Part shown: one piece after another, positions 18,062-27,748 of the stretch
Position numbering within the stretch: the stretch's first letter is position 1
Layout of the letters: each line of letters begins with the position of its first letter
Assembly (NCBI GenBank): GCA_903970465.1
Contig: CAJCIO010000118.1
Span: 1-64,000, forward strand
Source: Gammaproteobacteria bacterium
Lineage (GTDB): Bacteria > Pseudomonadota > Gammaproteobacteria > Pseudomonadales > Pseudomonadaceae
DNA: 64,000 nucleotides
Direction: 5' to 3'
The notes under the pieces: generated by a model
Databases searched by the model: none
Told to the model about the DNA's origin: nothing
The model's input: the letters and a program-made list of their open reading frames with translations, nothing else
Position numbers and translations under genes: made by a program

Positions 18062-18437
18062 TAGCTGTCGTTGACCCCTTTTGGCCCATTGCAAAGCCCG
18101 GCGTGTCCGGCTTGCGTGCGCGAATAGTGTGCTGATGCACTGAAACTGCAAAAACCAAACCAAGGCTCCGAAAAGAAGCGCTTATTTCTCGAAATAGTGC
18201 AAATGCGGCCCATTTGGTGACGCGACCTCCCGAGGAACGGCCTATCACGAACCAAAATGGGCTAATGGGCGATCTGACGCCCAAAATTATGCACCAAAAT
18301 GTTTCATCGTCGTTCAGGTTCGGCTGGGGCGGGGAAATTTCTTAGAGGAGGGGGGTGTGTTGCACCGCAGAGGCGTCGAGGCGATCCGGCAGCATCACCA
18401 TAGCGCTGCCGGGCAACGCGGGTCAGTGGAATGAGGC
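18062..18437. promoter_or_regulatory. ntrB upstream region with NtrC-like boxes
   Basis: This 376-base gap has no gene. ACCAAAATGGGC (18251-18262) and GCACCAAAATG (18291-18301) each resemble a half or degenerate NtrC box (GCACCA-N5-TGGTGC type). I could not find a convincing sigma-54 box with correct spacing. A GC-rich hairpin without U-tract at 18386-18411 (CCGGCAGC/GCTGCCGG) lies just after the cupin stop and may end that transcript. Confidence 0.45.
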
Positions 18438-18869
18438 TTACTCGGGCACGGCAATCGACGGGGGCATGTCCTTGCTGCCGGCATAGAATACGATCAACTC
18501 GGTGGGTGTCGCGCCTGAGGTGCCGCGGTGATGGCGTTCAACCATCTCGGCCAGCGCATCGCCCTGGCCCAGCACCTTGCGTTGCTTGCCGTCCTGGGTT
18601 TCTACGGTCAGTTCACCGGACAGGACATAAGCCGCATTGGGCATCGGATGCTTGTGCCAGGCGAGCGTGGTGTTTGCCGGGATGGTTATTTTCAGCACCG
18701 ATAGCTCAGGCGTACCCGTCGGGTAGGCGCCATAGGCGGTGCCTTCCCAGGACGACTCGCTTTTGAGCAGCACTGAAGACTGCACACTGGCGGGTTGATC
18801 GGCGCTGGCATGGGTGGCCGCGACAAGCATGAATAGCGCGCTGGCAAGGCAAGTGAAGGGACGTAACAT
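18438..18869 (-). CDS. secreted cupin-domain protein
   Basis: A 143-residue protein with a signal peptide (MLRPFTCLASALFMLVAATHASA) and a single cupin barrel. The first cupin motif is visible in LAWHKHPMPNAAYVLSGELTVE (His-x-His and the following Glu) and the second in QGDALAEMVERHHRGTSG. The metal ligands look intact. Small exported cupins of this kind bind a metal or small molecule; no substrate can be named. It stands alone on the minus strand between a DUF4124 gene and ntrB. Confidence 0.85.
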   Translation of the reverse strand: MLRPFTCLASALFMLVAATHASADQPASVQSSVLLKSESSWEGTAYGAYPTGTPELSVLKITIPANTTLAWHKHPMPNAAYVLSGELTVETQDGKQRKVLGQGDALAEMVERHHRGTSGATPTELIVFYAGSKDMPPSIAVPE

Positions 18870-18992
18870 GGGCTGTTTGCTCGGCTGTAATTGTTGTGAG
18901 CGGCGCAGCTTAGGGGGGTGCCGGTATGCCTTTAACCCCCTTTCATTTCCTTTTGCCGGCGCAGTGAGTGCGGCTTTGTTACAAACCTTGAC

Positions 18993-19661
18993 TCAGCTGT
19001 CTGCGGGTTTCATTGACAGCGGGCATTGTGGCCGGACGCCGTAGTCGTCCTTCGCGCACGGCTTGGCCGACAGCGGGCATTCGGGGCGCACGCCCCAGTC
19101 GGCGTCTTCGCAGGGATCGTTGCGGCGTTTCTGCGCCAGGGAGATACGTTGCATGTTGAGCTTCTGGGGGGGCGTGCGTTCGACGGTTTCGCCGTCGCTG
19201 TCGATGATTTGCGCGGCCAGTTGGTGCAGGCCACGGTCCACGGACTTGATCATGATCACCGGGCTGGTGCCGGGTGAGCCGACCGGATTGCCATCCAGCA
19301 GGATCTGGTACTGGTCGCCCGCATACAGTTGCGGATCGCTGGTGACGGTCACCACCAGTTCGCCGCTGCTCTGGTTGACCGTGCCATCGGGCTCGGGGGC
19401 CAGAATGCGCAGCATGTCGTAGTGCGTCACCACCTTGAGTGGGGCTTTCTTGGCAGGTGTCGCCGGGCTCTTTTTGACCGTGAGAGGGGTCTGGTTGAGG
19501 TTGTTGCTGGGTGGCAACGGCACGCGCTTGGCGTTTTTGCGCGGCTGATCGGTGAACACCTGATTGCCCTGGGCGTCGGTGTAGGTGTAGACCTCGGCGT
19601 GGATGCCGCTGGCCACCGACAGCAACAGGCAGAACAGGGTTATCAGCGCGGGGGGCTTCAT
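18993..19661 (-). CDS. DUF4124 domain-containing exported protein
   Basis: A 222-residue exported protein. After the signal peptide (ending near GIHA-E) comes the DUF4124 motif VYTYTDAQGNQVFTDQP, then a basic linker and a beta-rich central region (LVVTVTSDPQLYAGDQYQILLDGNPVG). The C terminus has two repeats of a Cys-containing motif, GVRPECPLSAKPC and GVRPQCPLSMKP. Its ATG overlaps the stop of the neighbouring DUF4124 gene by four bases. The central region resembles the partner protein, so the two are probably ancient duplicates. Function unknown. Confidence 0.85.
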   Translation of the reverse strand: MKPPALITLFCLLLSVASGIHAEVYTYTDAQGNQVFTDQPRKNAKRVPLPPSNNLNQTPLTVKKSPATPAKKAPLKVVTHYDMLRILAPEPDGTVNQSSGELVVTVTSDPQLYAGDQYQILLDGNPVGSPGTSPVIMIKSVDRGLHQLAAQIIDSDGETVERTPPQKLNMQRISLAQKRRNDPCEDADWGVRPECPLSAKPCAKDDYGVRPQCPLSMKPADS

Positions 19662-20194
19662 GGCTTGGGTCGAGCCGGCGAGTTGACGCTGATGCGCTGC
19701 ACCGTGAAGGTCTGCGTAGCGCTGGTCTGCATGACTGTGCCGTTGTTGAGCACTTGCACCGCAAGGCTGTGATCGCCGCGGTCGATGTCTACCAACTGCA
19801 TGTACGGCACATTGCTCGGTTGGCCATACGGCTGCCCGTCGAGCACTAGCTGCAGCAAGTCATCGCCGAACAGTTTGGGTTCGAGGTGCACGCTCACCGT
19901 GAAGTTGCCGCCATTGGCGCGCAGGGCTTCCGCGTTAGGGAGGCCGGTCAGCTCCAGCACCGCATAGGGCGGCTGCTGAGGGACGACGGGAGGCGTTTGC
20001 CTGCTGGGGCCAGGCGCCGTGTGCGGCTGGCTCTCGATGCTGTTGAGTGGCTGCAGCTCGACTGTTTCGGCCTTGATGCCTTCGGGCTTCTGGCTGCTGT
20101 AGGCCGTGTTGCCAGCGGCATCGGTGTACTTGTAGATCTGCGCCGAGGCCGGCAGAGCGACCGCCAGCAGCAGACAGATAATGCATGAACGCAT
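19658..20194 (-). CDS. DUF4124 domain-containing exported protein
   Basis: A 178-residue exported protein with signal peptide MRSCIICLLLAVALPASA followed at once by the DUF4124 motif IYKYTDAAGNTAYSSQKPEG. The second half (FTVSVHLEPKLFGDDLLQLVLDGQPYG) aligns by eye with the paralogue encoded just downstream. An in-frame ATG at 20206 would add four residues; I prefer 20194 because it gives a normal signal peptide. It is the first gene of a coupled DUF4124 pair between glnA and ntrBC. Function unknown. Confidence 0.82.
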   Translation of the reverse strand: MRSCIICLLLAVALPASAQIYKYTDAAGNTAYSSQKPEGIKAETVELQPLNSIESQPHTAPGPSRQTPPVVPQQPPYAVLELTGLPNAEALRANGGNFTVSVHLEPKLFGDDLLQLVLDGQPYGQPSNVPYMQLVDIDRGDHSLAVQVLNNGTVMQTSATQTFTVQRISVNSPARPKP

Positions 20195-20290
20195 GAAGGT
20201 TTCCATGGCAAGAATAGGCGCGATCGCGGGTAGCCTTGATCGGCATCAGCATAGAGTACATTGCGCCCCATCGGTACCGCTTGAATTCCC

Positions 20291-20848
20291 TCAGGGGCGG
20301 GCGCACAGCTCGGCGGTGGCGCGGATCAGCGCCAGGCGCTGCAGTTCATCGCCGGCGGCCTTGTGCGTCGCGGCGGCCAGCCACTGGGGGCACTGCGGAT
20401 CGGCACGCGAGACGGCGAACGCCGCCAGTTGCTGCAGCAAGCGCTTTTGCAGCACGTCGAGTTGCGGGCGAATGGTCCCGAGCAAGTCAGGGCGAGGCGA
20501 ATCCGGCGCGGCGCCTGCCAGTGTCCAGCGCGACAGCAACGCGTACTGACGCAGCTTGTTGGCTTCTATCTGGGCGGCGAAAAACTGCCCGACCATGGCG
20601 CCATCCAGCTGGTATTGCGGCGCCAGGGCCACGGCAGCAGCGATGACCGTCTGCTCGCGAGGGCGATCTTCGACGGCCTTGCGGCTGTCCCATTTGCTCA
20701 GGGCCACTTGATCGGCGATGGCGAGGCGCTGTTCGATGCTCTGCATCAAGGGCTCGAGGCTGGCAGGGGCAGGCGCAGGGGCGGCGATGGCTTGGGTGCA
20801 GGCGGCGATAGCGCTCAGGAACAAAGGCAAAGTGAGGAATCTGGGCAT
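20291..20848 (-). CDS. exported chorismate mutase, AroQ-gamma type
   Basis: A 185-residue protein with signal peptide MPRFLTLPLFLSAIAACTQAIA, then an all-helical domain typical of periplasmic *AroQ mutases: EQRLAIADQVALSKWDSRKAVEDRPRE carries the conserved Arg and Lys of the active site, and QIEANKLRQYALLSRW continues the core. A C-terminal helix pair follows with two cysteines (DPQCPQW, ELCARP) that could form a disulfide. The enzyme would convert chorismate to prephenate outside the cytosol. ATG 20848 is chosen for its complete signal peptide. It lies on its own, just after the glnA terminator. Confidence 0.85.
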   Translation of the reverse strand: MPRFLTLPLFLSAIAACTQAIAAPAPAPASLEPLMQSIEQRLAIADQVALSKWDSRKAVEDRPREQTVIAAAVALAPQYQLDGAMVGQFFAAQIEANKLRQYALLSRWTLAGAAPDSPRPDLLGTIRPQLDVLQKRLLQQLAAFAVSRADPQCPQWLAAATHKAAGDELQRLALIRATAELCARP

Positions 20849-20961
20849 GGGGCAGCTCGATCTTATTGGAGTGGGTTCAGGCATTGTCTGCAAGTGACGG
20901 GGCAGCGGCAAGTCTTGATCGGCAGCAGACCTATGCAAGATGTTTGCTCGGCGGCGCCCAT

Positions 20962-20990
20962 AAAAAAAGCCACCCGAAGGTGGCCTTTTT
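20962..20990 (-). terminator. rho-independent terminator after glnA
   Basis: GCCACC-CGAA-GGTGGC stem with A-tract on one side and T-tract on the other; on the minus strand it follows the glnA stop by 15 bases. Confidence 0.9.
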
Positions 20991-21005
20991 CAAATCAAGC
21001 TGGGT

Positions 21006-22412
21006 TTAGACGCTGTAGTACAGGTCGTATTCCAGAGGGTGCACGAAAGTGCGGACCTTGATTTCTTCTTCGCTCTTCAGCTCGATGTAAGCATCGATGA
21101 AGTCGTCGCTGAACACGCCGCCCTTGGTCAGGAACGCACGGCCTTTGTCCAGTTCTTCCAGAGCTTCTTTCAGGCTGCCGCAAACTTGTGGGATCTCTGC
21201 TGCTTCTTCTGGCGGCAGGTCATACAGGTTTTTGTCGGCTGCATCGCCAGGGTGGATCTTGTTCTGGATACCGTCCAGGCCGGCCATCAGCAGTGCTGCG
21301 AAGGCCAGGTACGGGTTGGCAGCCGGATCCGGGAAGCGTGCTTCGATACGACGGCCTTTAGGGCTGGAGACGTAAGGAATGCGGATCGAAGCGGAACGGT
21401 TGCGAGCCGAGTAGGCCAGCATCACGGGAGCTTCGAAGCCTGGTACCAGACGCTTGTAGGAGTTGGTAGCCGGGTTGGTGAAGCCGTTCAGGGCCTTACC
21501 GTGCTTGATGATGCCGCCGATGAAGAACAGTGCGGTGTCGGACAGGCCGGCATAGCCTTCGCCAGCGAAGGTGTTCTTGCCATCTTTGGAGATGGACATG
21601 TGAACGTGCATACCCGAACCGTTATCGCCGTACAGAGGCTTGGGCATGAAGGTCGCGGTACGGCCGTAAGCGTCGGCAACGTTATGTACGCAGTACTTCA
21701 GGGTTTGAACTTCGTCGGCTTTCTTCACCAGGGTGTTGAAGCGCACGCCGATTTCGTTCTGGCCGGCGGTCGCTACTTCGTGGTGGTGAACTTCGACGAA
21801 TTGGCCCATTTCTTCCAGTGCGTTGCACATGGCAGTACGGATTTCGTGGTCGTGGTCGACCGGTGGCAGCGGGAAGTAGCCGCCTTTGATGCCAGGACGG
21901 TGGCCTTTGTTGCCGCCGTCGACGTCGCCGTCGGTCATCCAGGCTGCTTGTTCAGAGAAGATCTTGAACATGGAACCGGAGATGTCGGACTTGAATTTCA
22001 CTTCGTCGAAGATGAAGAATTCGGGTTCCGGGCCAACGAATACAGTGTCACCAATACCGGTAGTCTTCAGGTAGGCTTCGGCGCGGTGAGCGATTGCACG
22101 CGGGTCGCGGTCGTAGCCTTGCATGGTCGACGGCTCGATGACGTCGCAGACCAGGATCAGGGTCGGTTCTTCGGTGAACGGGTCCAGGACGGCAGTCTCG
22201 TCGTCCGGCAGCAGGATCATGTCGGACGCTTCGATGCCTTTCCAGCCAGCAATGGAGGAACCGTCGAACATCTTGCCGACTTCGAAGAAGTCGTCATCCA
22301 GTGCATCACGCGCTGGCATGGTGACGTGCTGCTGCTTGCCTTTAGTGTCAGTGAAGCGCAGATCAATCCACTTAACGTCATGATCTTTGATGAGTTGAAC
22401 CGACTTCGACAT
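21006..22412 (-). CDS. glnA: glutamine synthetase, type I
   Basis: A 468-residue dodecameric enzyme making glutamine from glutamate, ammonia and ATP. Motifs are intact: [41 protein letters not shown] and the adenylylation loop NLYDLPPEE with the target tyrosine near residue 397, so activity is likely covalently controlled by GlnE. GGAGGACAACATG is a strong ribosome-binding site. Upstream lie a sigma-54 promoter and NtrC-like boxes, consistent with nitrogen control through the NtrBC pair encoded about 3 kb away. Confidence 0.98.
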   Translation of the reverse strand: MSKSVQLIKDHDVKWIDLRFTDTKGKQQHVTMPARDALDDDFFEVGKMFDGSSIAGWKGIEASDMILLPDDETAVLDPFTEEPTLILVCDVIEPSTMQGYDRDPRAIAHRAEAYLKTTGIGDTVFVGPEPEFFIFDEVKFKSDISGSMFKIFSEQAAWMTDGDVDGGNKGHRPGIKGGYFPLPPVDHDHEIRTAMCNALEEMGQFVEVHHHEVATAGQNEIGVRFNTLVKKADEVQTLKYCVHNVADAYGRTATFMPKPLYGDNGSGMHVHMSISKDGKNTFAGEGYAGLSDTALFFIGGIIKHGKALNGFTNPATNSYKRLVPGFEAPVMLAYSARNRSASIRIPYVSSPKGRRIEARFPDPAANPYLAFAALLMAGLDGIQNKIHPGDAADKNLYDLPPEEAAEIPQVCGSLKEALEELDKGRAFLTKGGVFSDDFIDAYIELKSEEEIKVRTFVHPLEYDLYYSV

Positions 22413-22511
22413 GTTGTCCTCCGGGGTGGATTAGGGCTGGTAGTGGTTAGCCCTGTAATTTTGGTGATGCCGGGCGAGAATAGTCCGCCAAGGCAACCTG
22501 CCTCACAAGAG

Positions 22512-22527
22512 AGCAATTTGCATGCCA
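22512..22527 (-). promoter_or_regulatory. sigma-54 promoter of glnA
   Basis: Read on the minus strand the sequence is TGGCATGCAAATTGCT, which fits the -24/-12 consensus TGGCAYR-N4-TTGCW at every defined position. Transcription would start near 22500, giving a leader of about 88 bases before the glnA ATG. Confidence 0.85.
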
Positions 22528-22598
22528 GTGCCCCGAGATGGGCTTTGACGCCAAAATTCAGAATTTAAGGGCACTTAGAGCGTTTTTTGTACAGGGAT

Positions 22599-22649
22599 GC
22601 GCACCATAATAGCGCTCGTTATTTTTGGATTGTTCTGTTTTGGTGCGCG
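22599..22649 (-). promoter_or_regulatory. NtrC-like enhancer boxes upstream of glnA
   Basis: TGCGCACCATAATAGCGC (22599-22616) and TTTTGGTGCGCG (22638-22649) resemble whole and half NtrC sites (GCACCA-N5-TGGTGC). They lie 70-140 bases upstream of the sigma-54 promoter, normal enhancer distance. Confidence 0.6.
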
Positions 22650-22695
22650 ACAATCCATTTGTACGATATCTGGTTAAACCTTGAGCAATTTCCGC

Positions 22696-22701
22696 TATAA
22701 T
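22696..22701 (+). promoter_or_regulatory. candidate -10 element of thiI
   Basis: TATAAT 43 bases before the thiI ATG; the -35 position (22673-22678, GTTAAA) is weak. Confidence 0.4.
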
Positions 22702-22743
22702 CCGCCCCCCTGTTTTCAGACCGAACCTTCGCGCCCAGTTTTC

Positions 22744-24198
22744 ATGAAACTAATCGTAAAAGTCTTCCCCGAGATCACCATCAAAAGCCCGCCTGTGCGC
22801 AAGCGATTCATTCGCCAGCTGGCGCGCAACATCCGGCTGGTTGTCCGCGATCTGGACCCACAGCTGGTAGTCAATGGTGTCTGGGACAATCTCGAAGTCG
22901 AGACCCGCGAGGAAGACCCGAAGGTATTGCGCGAAATCACCGAGCGCCTGAGCTGCACGCCGGGTATCTCGCACTTTTTGCACGTCAATGAGTACCCGCT
23001 GGGCGATTTCGACGACATCGTCGCCAAGTGCAAGGCCCATTTCGGCGACCAATTGCCCGGCAAGATCTTTTCGATCCGCTGCAAGCGTGCCGGCAAGCAC
23101 AGCTTCACCTCGATGGATGTCGAGCGCCATGTCGGCAGCCAGTTGCGCCGTGAATGCGGGGCCGCCGGTATCGATCTGAAAAAGCCCGATGTGGTGGTGC
23201 GCATAGAAATTCGCGACAAGCGCCTGTTTGTCATCCACGGTCAGCACAATAGCGTCGGTGGTTTTCCCCTGGGCGCGTTGGAACAGACGATGGTGCTGAT
23301 GTCCGGTGGGTTCGACTCCACGGTGGCCGCCTATCAGATGATGCGCCGTGGCCTGATGACCCACTTCTGCTTCTTCAATCTGGGCGGCAGGGCCCACGAA
23401 TTGGGGGTGATGGAGGTCGCGCACTTCCTCTGGAAGAAGTACGGCAGCTCCCATCGGGTACTCTTTATTAGTGTCCCTTTCGAGGAAGTCGTCGGCGAAA
23501 TCCTAGGAAAAGTCGACAACAGTCACATGGGCGTCATTCTCAAGCGTATGATGTTGCGCGCAGCCACGCATTTTGCCGAGCAATTGCAAATCAATGCGCT
23601 GGTGACCGGAGAGGCGATTTCCCAAGTGTCGAGTCAGACCCTGCCCAACCTCTCGGCCATCGATCGGGCGACCGAGATGCTGGTGTTGCGGCCGCTGTTG
23701 GCCAGTCACAAGCAGGACATCATCGACCAGGCGGTCGAGATCGGTACTGCAGATTTTGCCCGGCACATGCCGGAATACTGTGGGGTGATTTCGGTCAACC
23801 CCACCACCAACGCCAAGCTGCCGCGTGTGGTCCATGAAGAACAGAAGTTCGACATGGCCATTCTGGAGCGAGCGTTGGAGCGCGCCAGGCTGGTGTCGAT
23901 CGATAACGTGATCGACGAGCTGGGCCAGGACATCGATGTCGAAGAGGTCGCCAACATCACGGCGGGCCAGGTCGTCATCGATATCCGCCACCCCGATGCC
24001 CAGGAAGACCAGCCGCTCGAGCTGGACGGCGTCGAGGTTCAGGCGCTGCCTTTTTATGCCCTGAACAACCGTTTCAAGGAACTGGATATCACCCGCCAGT
24101 ACCTGTTGTATTGCGACAAAGGCGTCATGAGTCGCCTGCATGCTCACCATTTGCTCAGTGAGGGGCATGCCAATGTGCGCGTTTATCGACCGAGCTAA
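22744..24198 (+). CDS. thiI: tRNA 4-thiouridine synthase ThiI with rhodanese domain
   Basis: A 484-residue enzyme for 4-thiouridine at tRNA position 8 and, in some bacteria, thiamine thiazole synthesis. Domains: N-terminal ferredoxin-like and THUMP (about 1-165), PP-loop ATPase with [14 protein letters not shown] (near residue 184) and the catalytic Cys in EYCGVISV (near 344), then a C-terminal rhodanese domain with the persulfide Cys in [11 protein letters not shown] (near 458). The presence of the rhodanese domain marks the gammaproteobacterial long form. ATG 22744 starts the family sequence [11 protein letters not shown]; the frame is open further upstream. Confidence 0.96.
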   Translation: MKLIVKVFPEITIKSPPVRKRFIRQLARNIRLVVRDLDPQLVVNGVWDNLEVETREEDPKVLREITERLSCTPGISHFLHVNEYPLGDFDDIVAKCKAHFGDQLPGKIFSIRCKRAGKHSFTSMDVERHVGSQLRRECGAAGIDLKKPDVVVRIEIRDKRLFVIHGQHNSVGGFPLGALEQTMVLMSGGFDSTVAAYQMMRRGLMTHFCFFNLGGRAHELGVMEVAHFLWKKYGSSHRVLFISVPFEEVVGEILGKVDNSHMGVILKRMMLRAATHFAEQLQINALVTGEAISQVSSQTLPNLSAIDRATEMLVLRPLLASHKQDIIDQAVEIGTADFARHMPEYCGVISVNPTTNAKLPRVVHEEQKFDMAILERALERARLVSIDNVIDELGQDIDVEEVANITAGQVVIDIRHPDAQEDQPLELDGVEVQALPFYALNNRFKELDITRQYLLYCDKGVMSRLHAHHLLSEGHANVRVYRPS

Positions 24199-24333
24199 GT
24201 GCCCGGGGCTGTTTGCCTGTGGCCTGCGTCACCGGCCCCCCGACGCCGCCTTACGGCTGTAACGGCCGTCAGGACTCTACTGTAATCGCTGCCATGACCT
24301 GTCAGCACACTGAACACTAAACGAGACACACAA
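24199..24333. other. thiI-typA intergenic region
   Basis: About 135 bases with GC-rich partial inverted repeats (CCGTAAGGCGG-like around 24245) and no clear terminator; it presumably carries the typA promoter. Confidence 0.4.
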
Positions 24334-26154
24334 GTGATCGAGAATCTACGTAACATCGCCATCATCGCCCACGTTGACCATGGTAAAACCACTCTGGTCG
24401 ACAAACTCCTGCGTCAGTCCGGCACTCTGGAGCGCAACGAGCTCAACGACGAGCGCGTGATGGACTCCAACGACCAGGAGAAAGAGCGCGGTATTACCAT
24501 TCTGGCGAAAAACACCGCCATCAACTGGAACGGCTACCACATCAACATCGTGGACACCCCGGGCCACGCCGACTTCGGCGGCGAAGTTGAACGCGTGATG
24601 TCGATGGTCGACTCCGTTCTGCTGCTCGTCGATGCTCAAGACGGCCCTATGCCGCAAACCCGTTTCGTGACCAAGAAGGCTTTCGAAGCCGGCCTGCGTC
24701 CGATCGTGTGCATCAACAAGGTCGACCGTCCGGGCGCGCGTCCTGATTGGGTTCTGGACCAGATCTTCGACCTGTTCGACAACCTCGGTGCCACCGAAGA
24801 ACAGCTGGACTTCAAAGTCGTCTACGCCTCGGCCCTGAACGGCATTGCCGGTCTGGACCACAACGAGATGGCCGAAGACATGACCCCGCTGTACCAGTCG
24901 ATCGTCGACAACGTACCTGCGCCGAAAGTCGACCGTGACGGTCCGTTCCAGATGCAAATCTCGGCACTGGACTACAACAGCTTCCTGGGTGTCATCGGCG
25001 TTGGCCGTATCGCTCGTGGTAGCGTCAAGCCGAACACCCCCGTTGTGGCTATCGGCGCCGACGGCAAGAAGCGTAACGGTCGTATCCTGAAGCTGATGGG
25101 TCACCACGGTCTGCACCGTATCGACGTCGAAGAAGCTTTCGCCGGCGACATCGTGTGCGTCAGCGGTATGGACTCGCTGTTCATCTCCGACACCCTGTGC
25201 CAGCCGGACACTGTCGAGGCGATGAAGCCTCTGACCGTCGACGAGCCAACCGTTTCCATGACCTTCCAGGTAAACGACTCGCCTTTCTGCGGTAAAGAAG
25301 GCAAGTTCGTGACCTCGCGTAACATCAAGGACCGTCTGGACAAAGAACTGCTCTACAACGTTGCTCTGCGCGTTGAAGAAGGCGATTCGGCTGACAAGTT
25401 CAAGGTCTCGGGCCGTGGTGAGTTGCACCTCTCGGTACTGATCGAAACCATGCGTCGCGAAGGCTTCGAAATGGGCGTTGGTCGTCCTGAAGTGATCATC
25501 CGTCAGGTTGAAGGCGTCAAGCACGAGCCGTTCGAAAACGTCACCATCGACACCCCTGAAGAATCCCAGGGCAAGGTCATGGAAGAGATGGGCCTGCGTA
25601 AGGGCGACCTGACCAACATGGTGCCGGATGGCAAAGGCCGTGTTCGTCTGGAATACAACATCCCTGCTCGCGGTCTGATCGGTTTCCGTAACCAGTTCCT
25701 GACCCTGACCAACGGTGCTGGCATCCTGACCTCGATCTTCGATCGTTACGACGTCATGAAGTCGGGCCACATGTCCGGTCGTCAGAACGGCGTACTGGTT
25801 TCGGTAGAAACCGGCAAGGCACTGACCTACTCCCTGGAAACCCTGCAGGCGCGCGGCAAGCTGTTCGTCGAGCACGGCCAGGAGATCTACAACGGTCAGA
25901 TCGTTGGTCTGAACAGCCGCGACACCGATATGGGCGTCAACCCTACCAAGGGCAAGAAGCTCGACAACATGCGTGCTTCGGGTAAAGACGAAACCATCGC
26001 TCTGGTTCCACCGGTGAAATTCACCTTGGAACAAGCTCTGGAATTCATCCAGGACGACGAGCTGTGCGAAGTCACGCCTAAGTCGATCCGTCTGCGTAAA
26101 AAGATCCTGGACGAAGGCGAGCGTACCCGCGCTGCCAAGAAAGCCAAGAACTGA
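24334..26154 (+). CDS. typA: ribosome-associated GTPase TypA/BipA
   Basis: A 606-residue translational GTPase that binds ribosomes under stress and helps 50S assembly at low temperature. G1 [12 protein letters not shown]2 RGITI, G3 [12 protein letters not shown] and G4 [10 protein letters not shown] are intact, followed by the EF-G-like domains and the BipA-specific C-terminal domain ([32 protein letters not shown]). The GTG at 24334 gives [18 protein letters not shown] strong terminator follows. Codon choice is more biased than in neighbours (many CGT and CTG codons), as expected for a well-expressed translation factor. Confidence 0.97.
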   Translation: MIENLRNIAIIAHVDHGKTTLVDKLLRQSGTLERNELNDERVMDSNDQEKERGITILAKNTAINWNGYHINIVDTPGHADFGGEVERVMSMVDSVLLLVDAQDGPMPQTRFVTKKAFEAGLRPIVCINKVDRPGARPDWVLDQIFDLFDNLGATEEQLDFKVVYASALNGIAGLDHNEMAEDMTPLYQSIVDNVPAPKVDRDGPFQMQISALDYNSFLGVIGVGRIARGSVKPNTPVVAIGADGKKRNGRILKLMGHHGLHRIDVEEAFAGDIVCVSGMDSLFISDTLCQPDTVEAMKPLTVDEPTVSMTFQVNDSPFCGKEGKFVTSRNIKDRLDKELLYNVALRVEEGDSADKFKVSGRGELHLSVLIETMRREGFEMGVGRPEVIIRQVEGVKHEPFENVTIDTPEESQGKVMEEMGLRKGDLTNMVPDGKGRVRLEYNIPARGLIGFRNQFLTLTNGAGILTSIFDRYDVMKSGHMSGRQNGVLVSVETGKALTYSLETLQARGKLFVEHGQEIYNGQIVGLNSRDTDMGVNPTKGKKLDNMRASGKDETIALVPPVKFTLEQALEFIQDDELCEVTPKSIRLRKKILDEGERTRAAKKAKN

Positions 26155-26172
26155 TAAGCAGTCTGGTTGAAT

Positions 26173-26213
26173 GAAAACGCCCCCCGGCAGTGATGCCGGG
26201 GGGCGTTTTTTTT
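26173..26213 (+). terminator. rho-independent terminator after typA
   Basis: AAAACGCCCCCCGGC stem, short loop, GCCGGGGGGCG and eight T; bidirectional by symmetry. Confidence 0.92.
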
Positions 26214-26241
26214 GGGCCAGGTTTTGTATGGGGATCATCGG

Positions 26242-26290
26242 GGGCCAGCCTCCTCCGCTACAAGGTGCAGATGTAGCGAGGTGCTGGCCC
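26242..26290. repeat. REP-like inverted repeat after typA
   Basis: GGGCCAGC (26242-26249) pairs with GCTGGCCC (26283-26290), and CGCTACA with TGTAGCG inside. It is a variant of the TGTAGCGAG-type hairpins seen after fbp and blc and lies between the convergent typA and MFS genes. Confidence 0.6.
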
Positions 26291-26299
26291 GCGAAGCTT

Positions 26300-27631
26300 T
26301 TAGCGAGGGGTCGTCTTGCCACTGTCCTTGAGCAAACAGAACACCAGCAGCGCCGCGATGATTTCCAGCGCCGCCACAAAATACAGGCCAGCTGCCAGGC
26401 TGCCGGTCAGGGTGCGCAACCAGCCGATCATGTACGGCGCCACGAAGCCCGCGAGGTTGCCGATACAGTTGATCAGCGCAATCCCGCCTGCCGCTGCCGT
26501 CCCCGCCAGGAAAGCGCTGGGGATCGACCAGAACACCGGGAAGGCCGCCAGTATGCCAGCCGCCGCGACGGTCAGGGCCATCAGCGCCAGGGTGGCATTG
26601 CCAAGTAACAGGCCCGTGGCGATCAGCCCCAGCCCCGCCAGCAGTGCGGCGCTGGCGCAGTGCAGCCGACGCTCGGCGGTCTTGTCCGAATGCTGGCCGT
26701 TCCAGATCATCGCCAGGGTGCCGACGATGAAAGGGATGGCCGACAGCAGGCCAATGTTCATGGTATCGCTGATGCCGAGCGACTTGATCACCGATGGCGT
26801 CCAGAACGCGATGGTGGCGTTACCGGCGACGATGCAGAAGTACACCGCCGTGCACAGCCAGATCCGGGGATTGCGCACCAGGGCGGACAGCTGGGTATGT
26901 TTGCCCGGTGCCGCTTCTTCCTGTGCGATGTTGCTGCTGACCAGTTCGCGCTCGCTGGCGCTGAGCCACTTGGCATTGACCGGTTTTTCCGGCAGATAGC
27001 GCAATATCGCCAGGCCCGCCAGCACCGATGGGATGCCCTCCAGAATGAACAGCCATTGCCAGTTGGCCAGGCTGCCGACGCCGACCATGCGGCTCATGAT
27101 GAAGCCTGCAATCGGCCCACCGACCACACCGGCAATCGCGAACGACGTCATGAACAAGCCGTTGATCTTTGCCCGTTGCGCCGCCGGGAACCAGTAGGTG
27201 AGGTACAGCACTATCCCCGGAAAGAACCCCGCCTCGAACATGCCCAGCAAAAAGCGCAGCAGGTAAAACGACCAGGCGCTCTCGACATAGGCCATGGCCA
27301 TGGAGGTCACGCCCCATAAGATGGTGATGCGCGCGAGGGTCTTGCGTGCCCCGATCTTTTCCAGCAGCAGGTTGCTGGGTACTTCGAAGATGAAATAGCC
27401 AATGAAGAAGATCCCGGCGCCTACGCCATACACGGCTTCACTGAAGCCCAGGTCGCCAAGCATGGCCAACTTGGCGAAGCCGACGTTGACCCGGTCGATC
27501 CAGGCGAGGATGAACAGGAACACCAGAAACGGCAGCAGCCGCCAGGCGATCTTGCGGTAGGTCGCGAGGGTGTCGAGCCCGGCCTCGTGGGTGCCTGCCG
27601 CCGTGGCAGGCAGCGCAGTGTTGTGGTTCAT
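26300..27631 (-). CDS. MFS transporter, anion:cation symporter (ACS) family
   Basis: A 443-residue, 12-segment inner-membrane transporter. FILAWIDRVNVGFAKLAM in the first segment, GAGIFFIGYFIFEVPSNLLLEKIGARK (motif-A region) and FLLGMFEAGFFPGIVLYLTYWFP are hallmarks of the ACS/phthalate-permease family, which imports organic anions by proton symport. ATG 27631 is chosen since GGAG lies 6 bases before it; an ATG four codons earlier overlaps that GGAG. It is the last gene of the DUF2848-amidase-MFS run and probably imports the substrate or a breakdown product of that cluster. Confidence 0.88.
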   Translation of the reverse strand: MNHNTALPATAAGTHEAGLDTLATYRKIAWRLLPFLVFLFILAWIDRVNVGFAKLAMLGDLGFSEAVYGVGAGIFFIGYFIFEVPSNLLLEKIGARKTLARITILWGVTSMAMAYVESAWSFYLLRFLLGMFEAGFFPGIVLYLTYWFPAAQRAKINGLFMTSFAIAGVVGGPIAGFIMSRMVGVGSLANWQWLFILEGIPSVLAGLAILRYLPEKPVNAKWLSASERELVSSNIAQEEAAPGKHTQLSALVRNPRIWLCTAVYFCIVAGNATIAFWTPSVIKSLGISDTMNIGLLSAIPFIVGTLAMIWNGQHSDKTAERRLHCASAALLAGLGLIATGLLLGNATLALMALTVAAAGILAAFPVFWSIPSAFLAGTAAAGGIALINCIGNLAGFVAPYMIGWLRTLTGSLAAGLYFVAALEIIAALLVFCLLKDSGKTTPR

Positions 27632-27748
27632 GAGCAACTCCATCGTTTCAAGCGTTACGTTGATGGCAGATGTGCCCCGTCAGGGGCTGGATAAAACAGT
27701 CAGGCTGGCGGCGGGCTTTGGCCCGTCTATGTGCCAGCCTGGCTTTGA

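Larger units (their letters stand above)
22413..22743. other. divergent control region glnA / thiI
   Basis: This 331-base region holds the glnA sigma-54 promoter (22512-22527), two NtrC-like boxes (22599-22649) and a sigma-70-like -10 box for thiI (22696-22701). No extra gene is seen. Confidence 0.75.

Noticed and set aside
24346..26379. 677-codon minus-strand frame opposite typA
   Set aside because: A shadow of typA with no recognisable domain; it also crosses the typA terminator.
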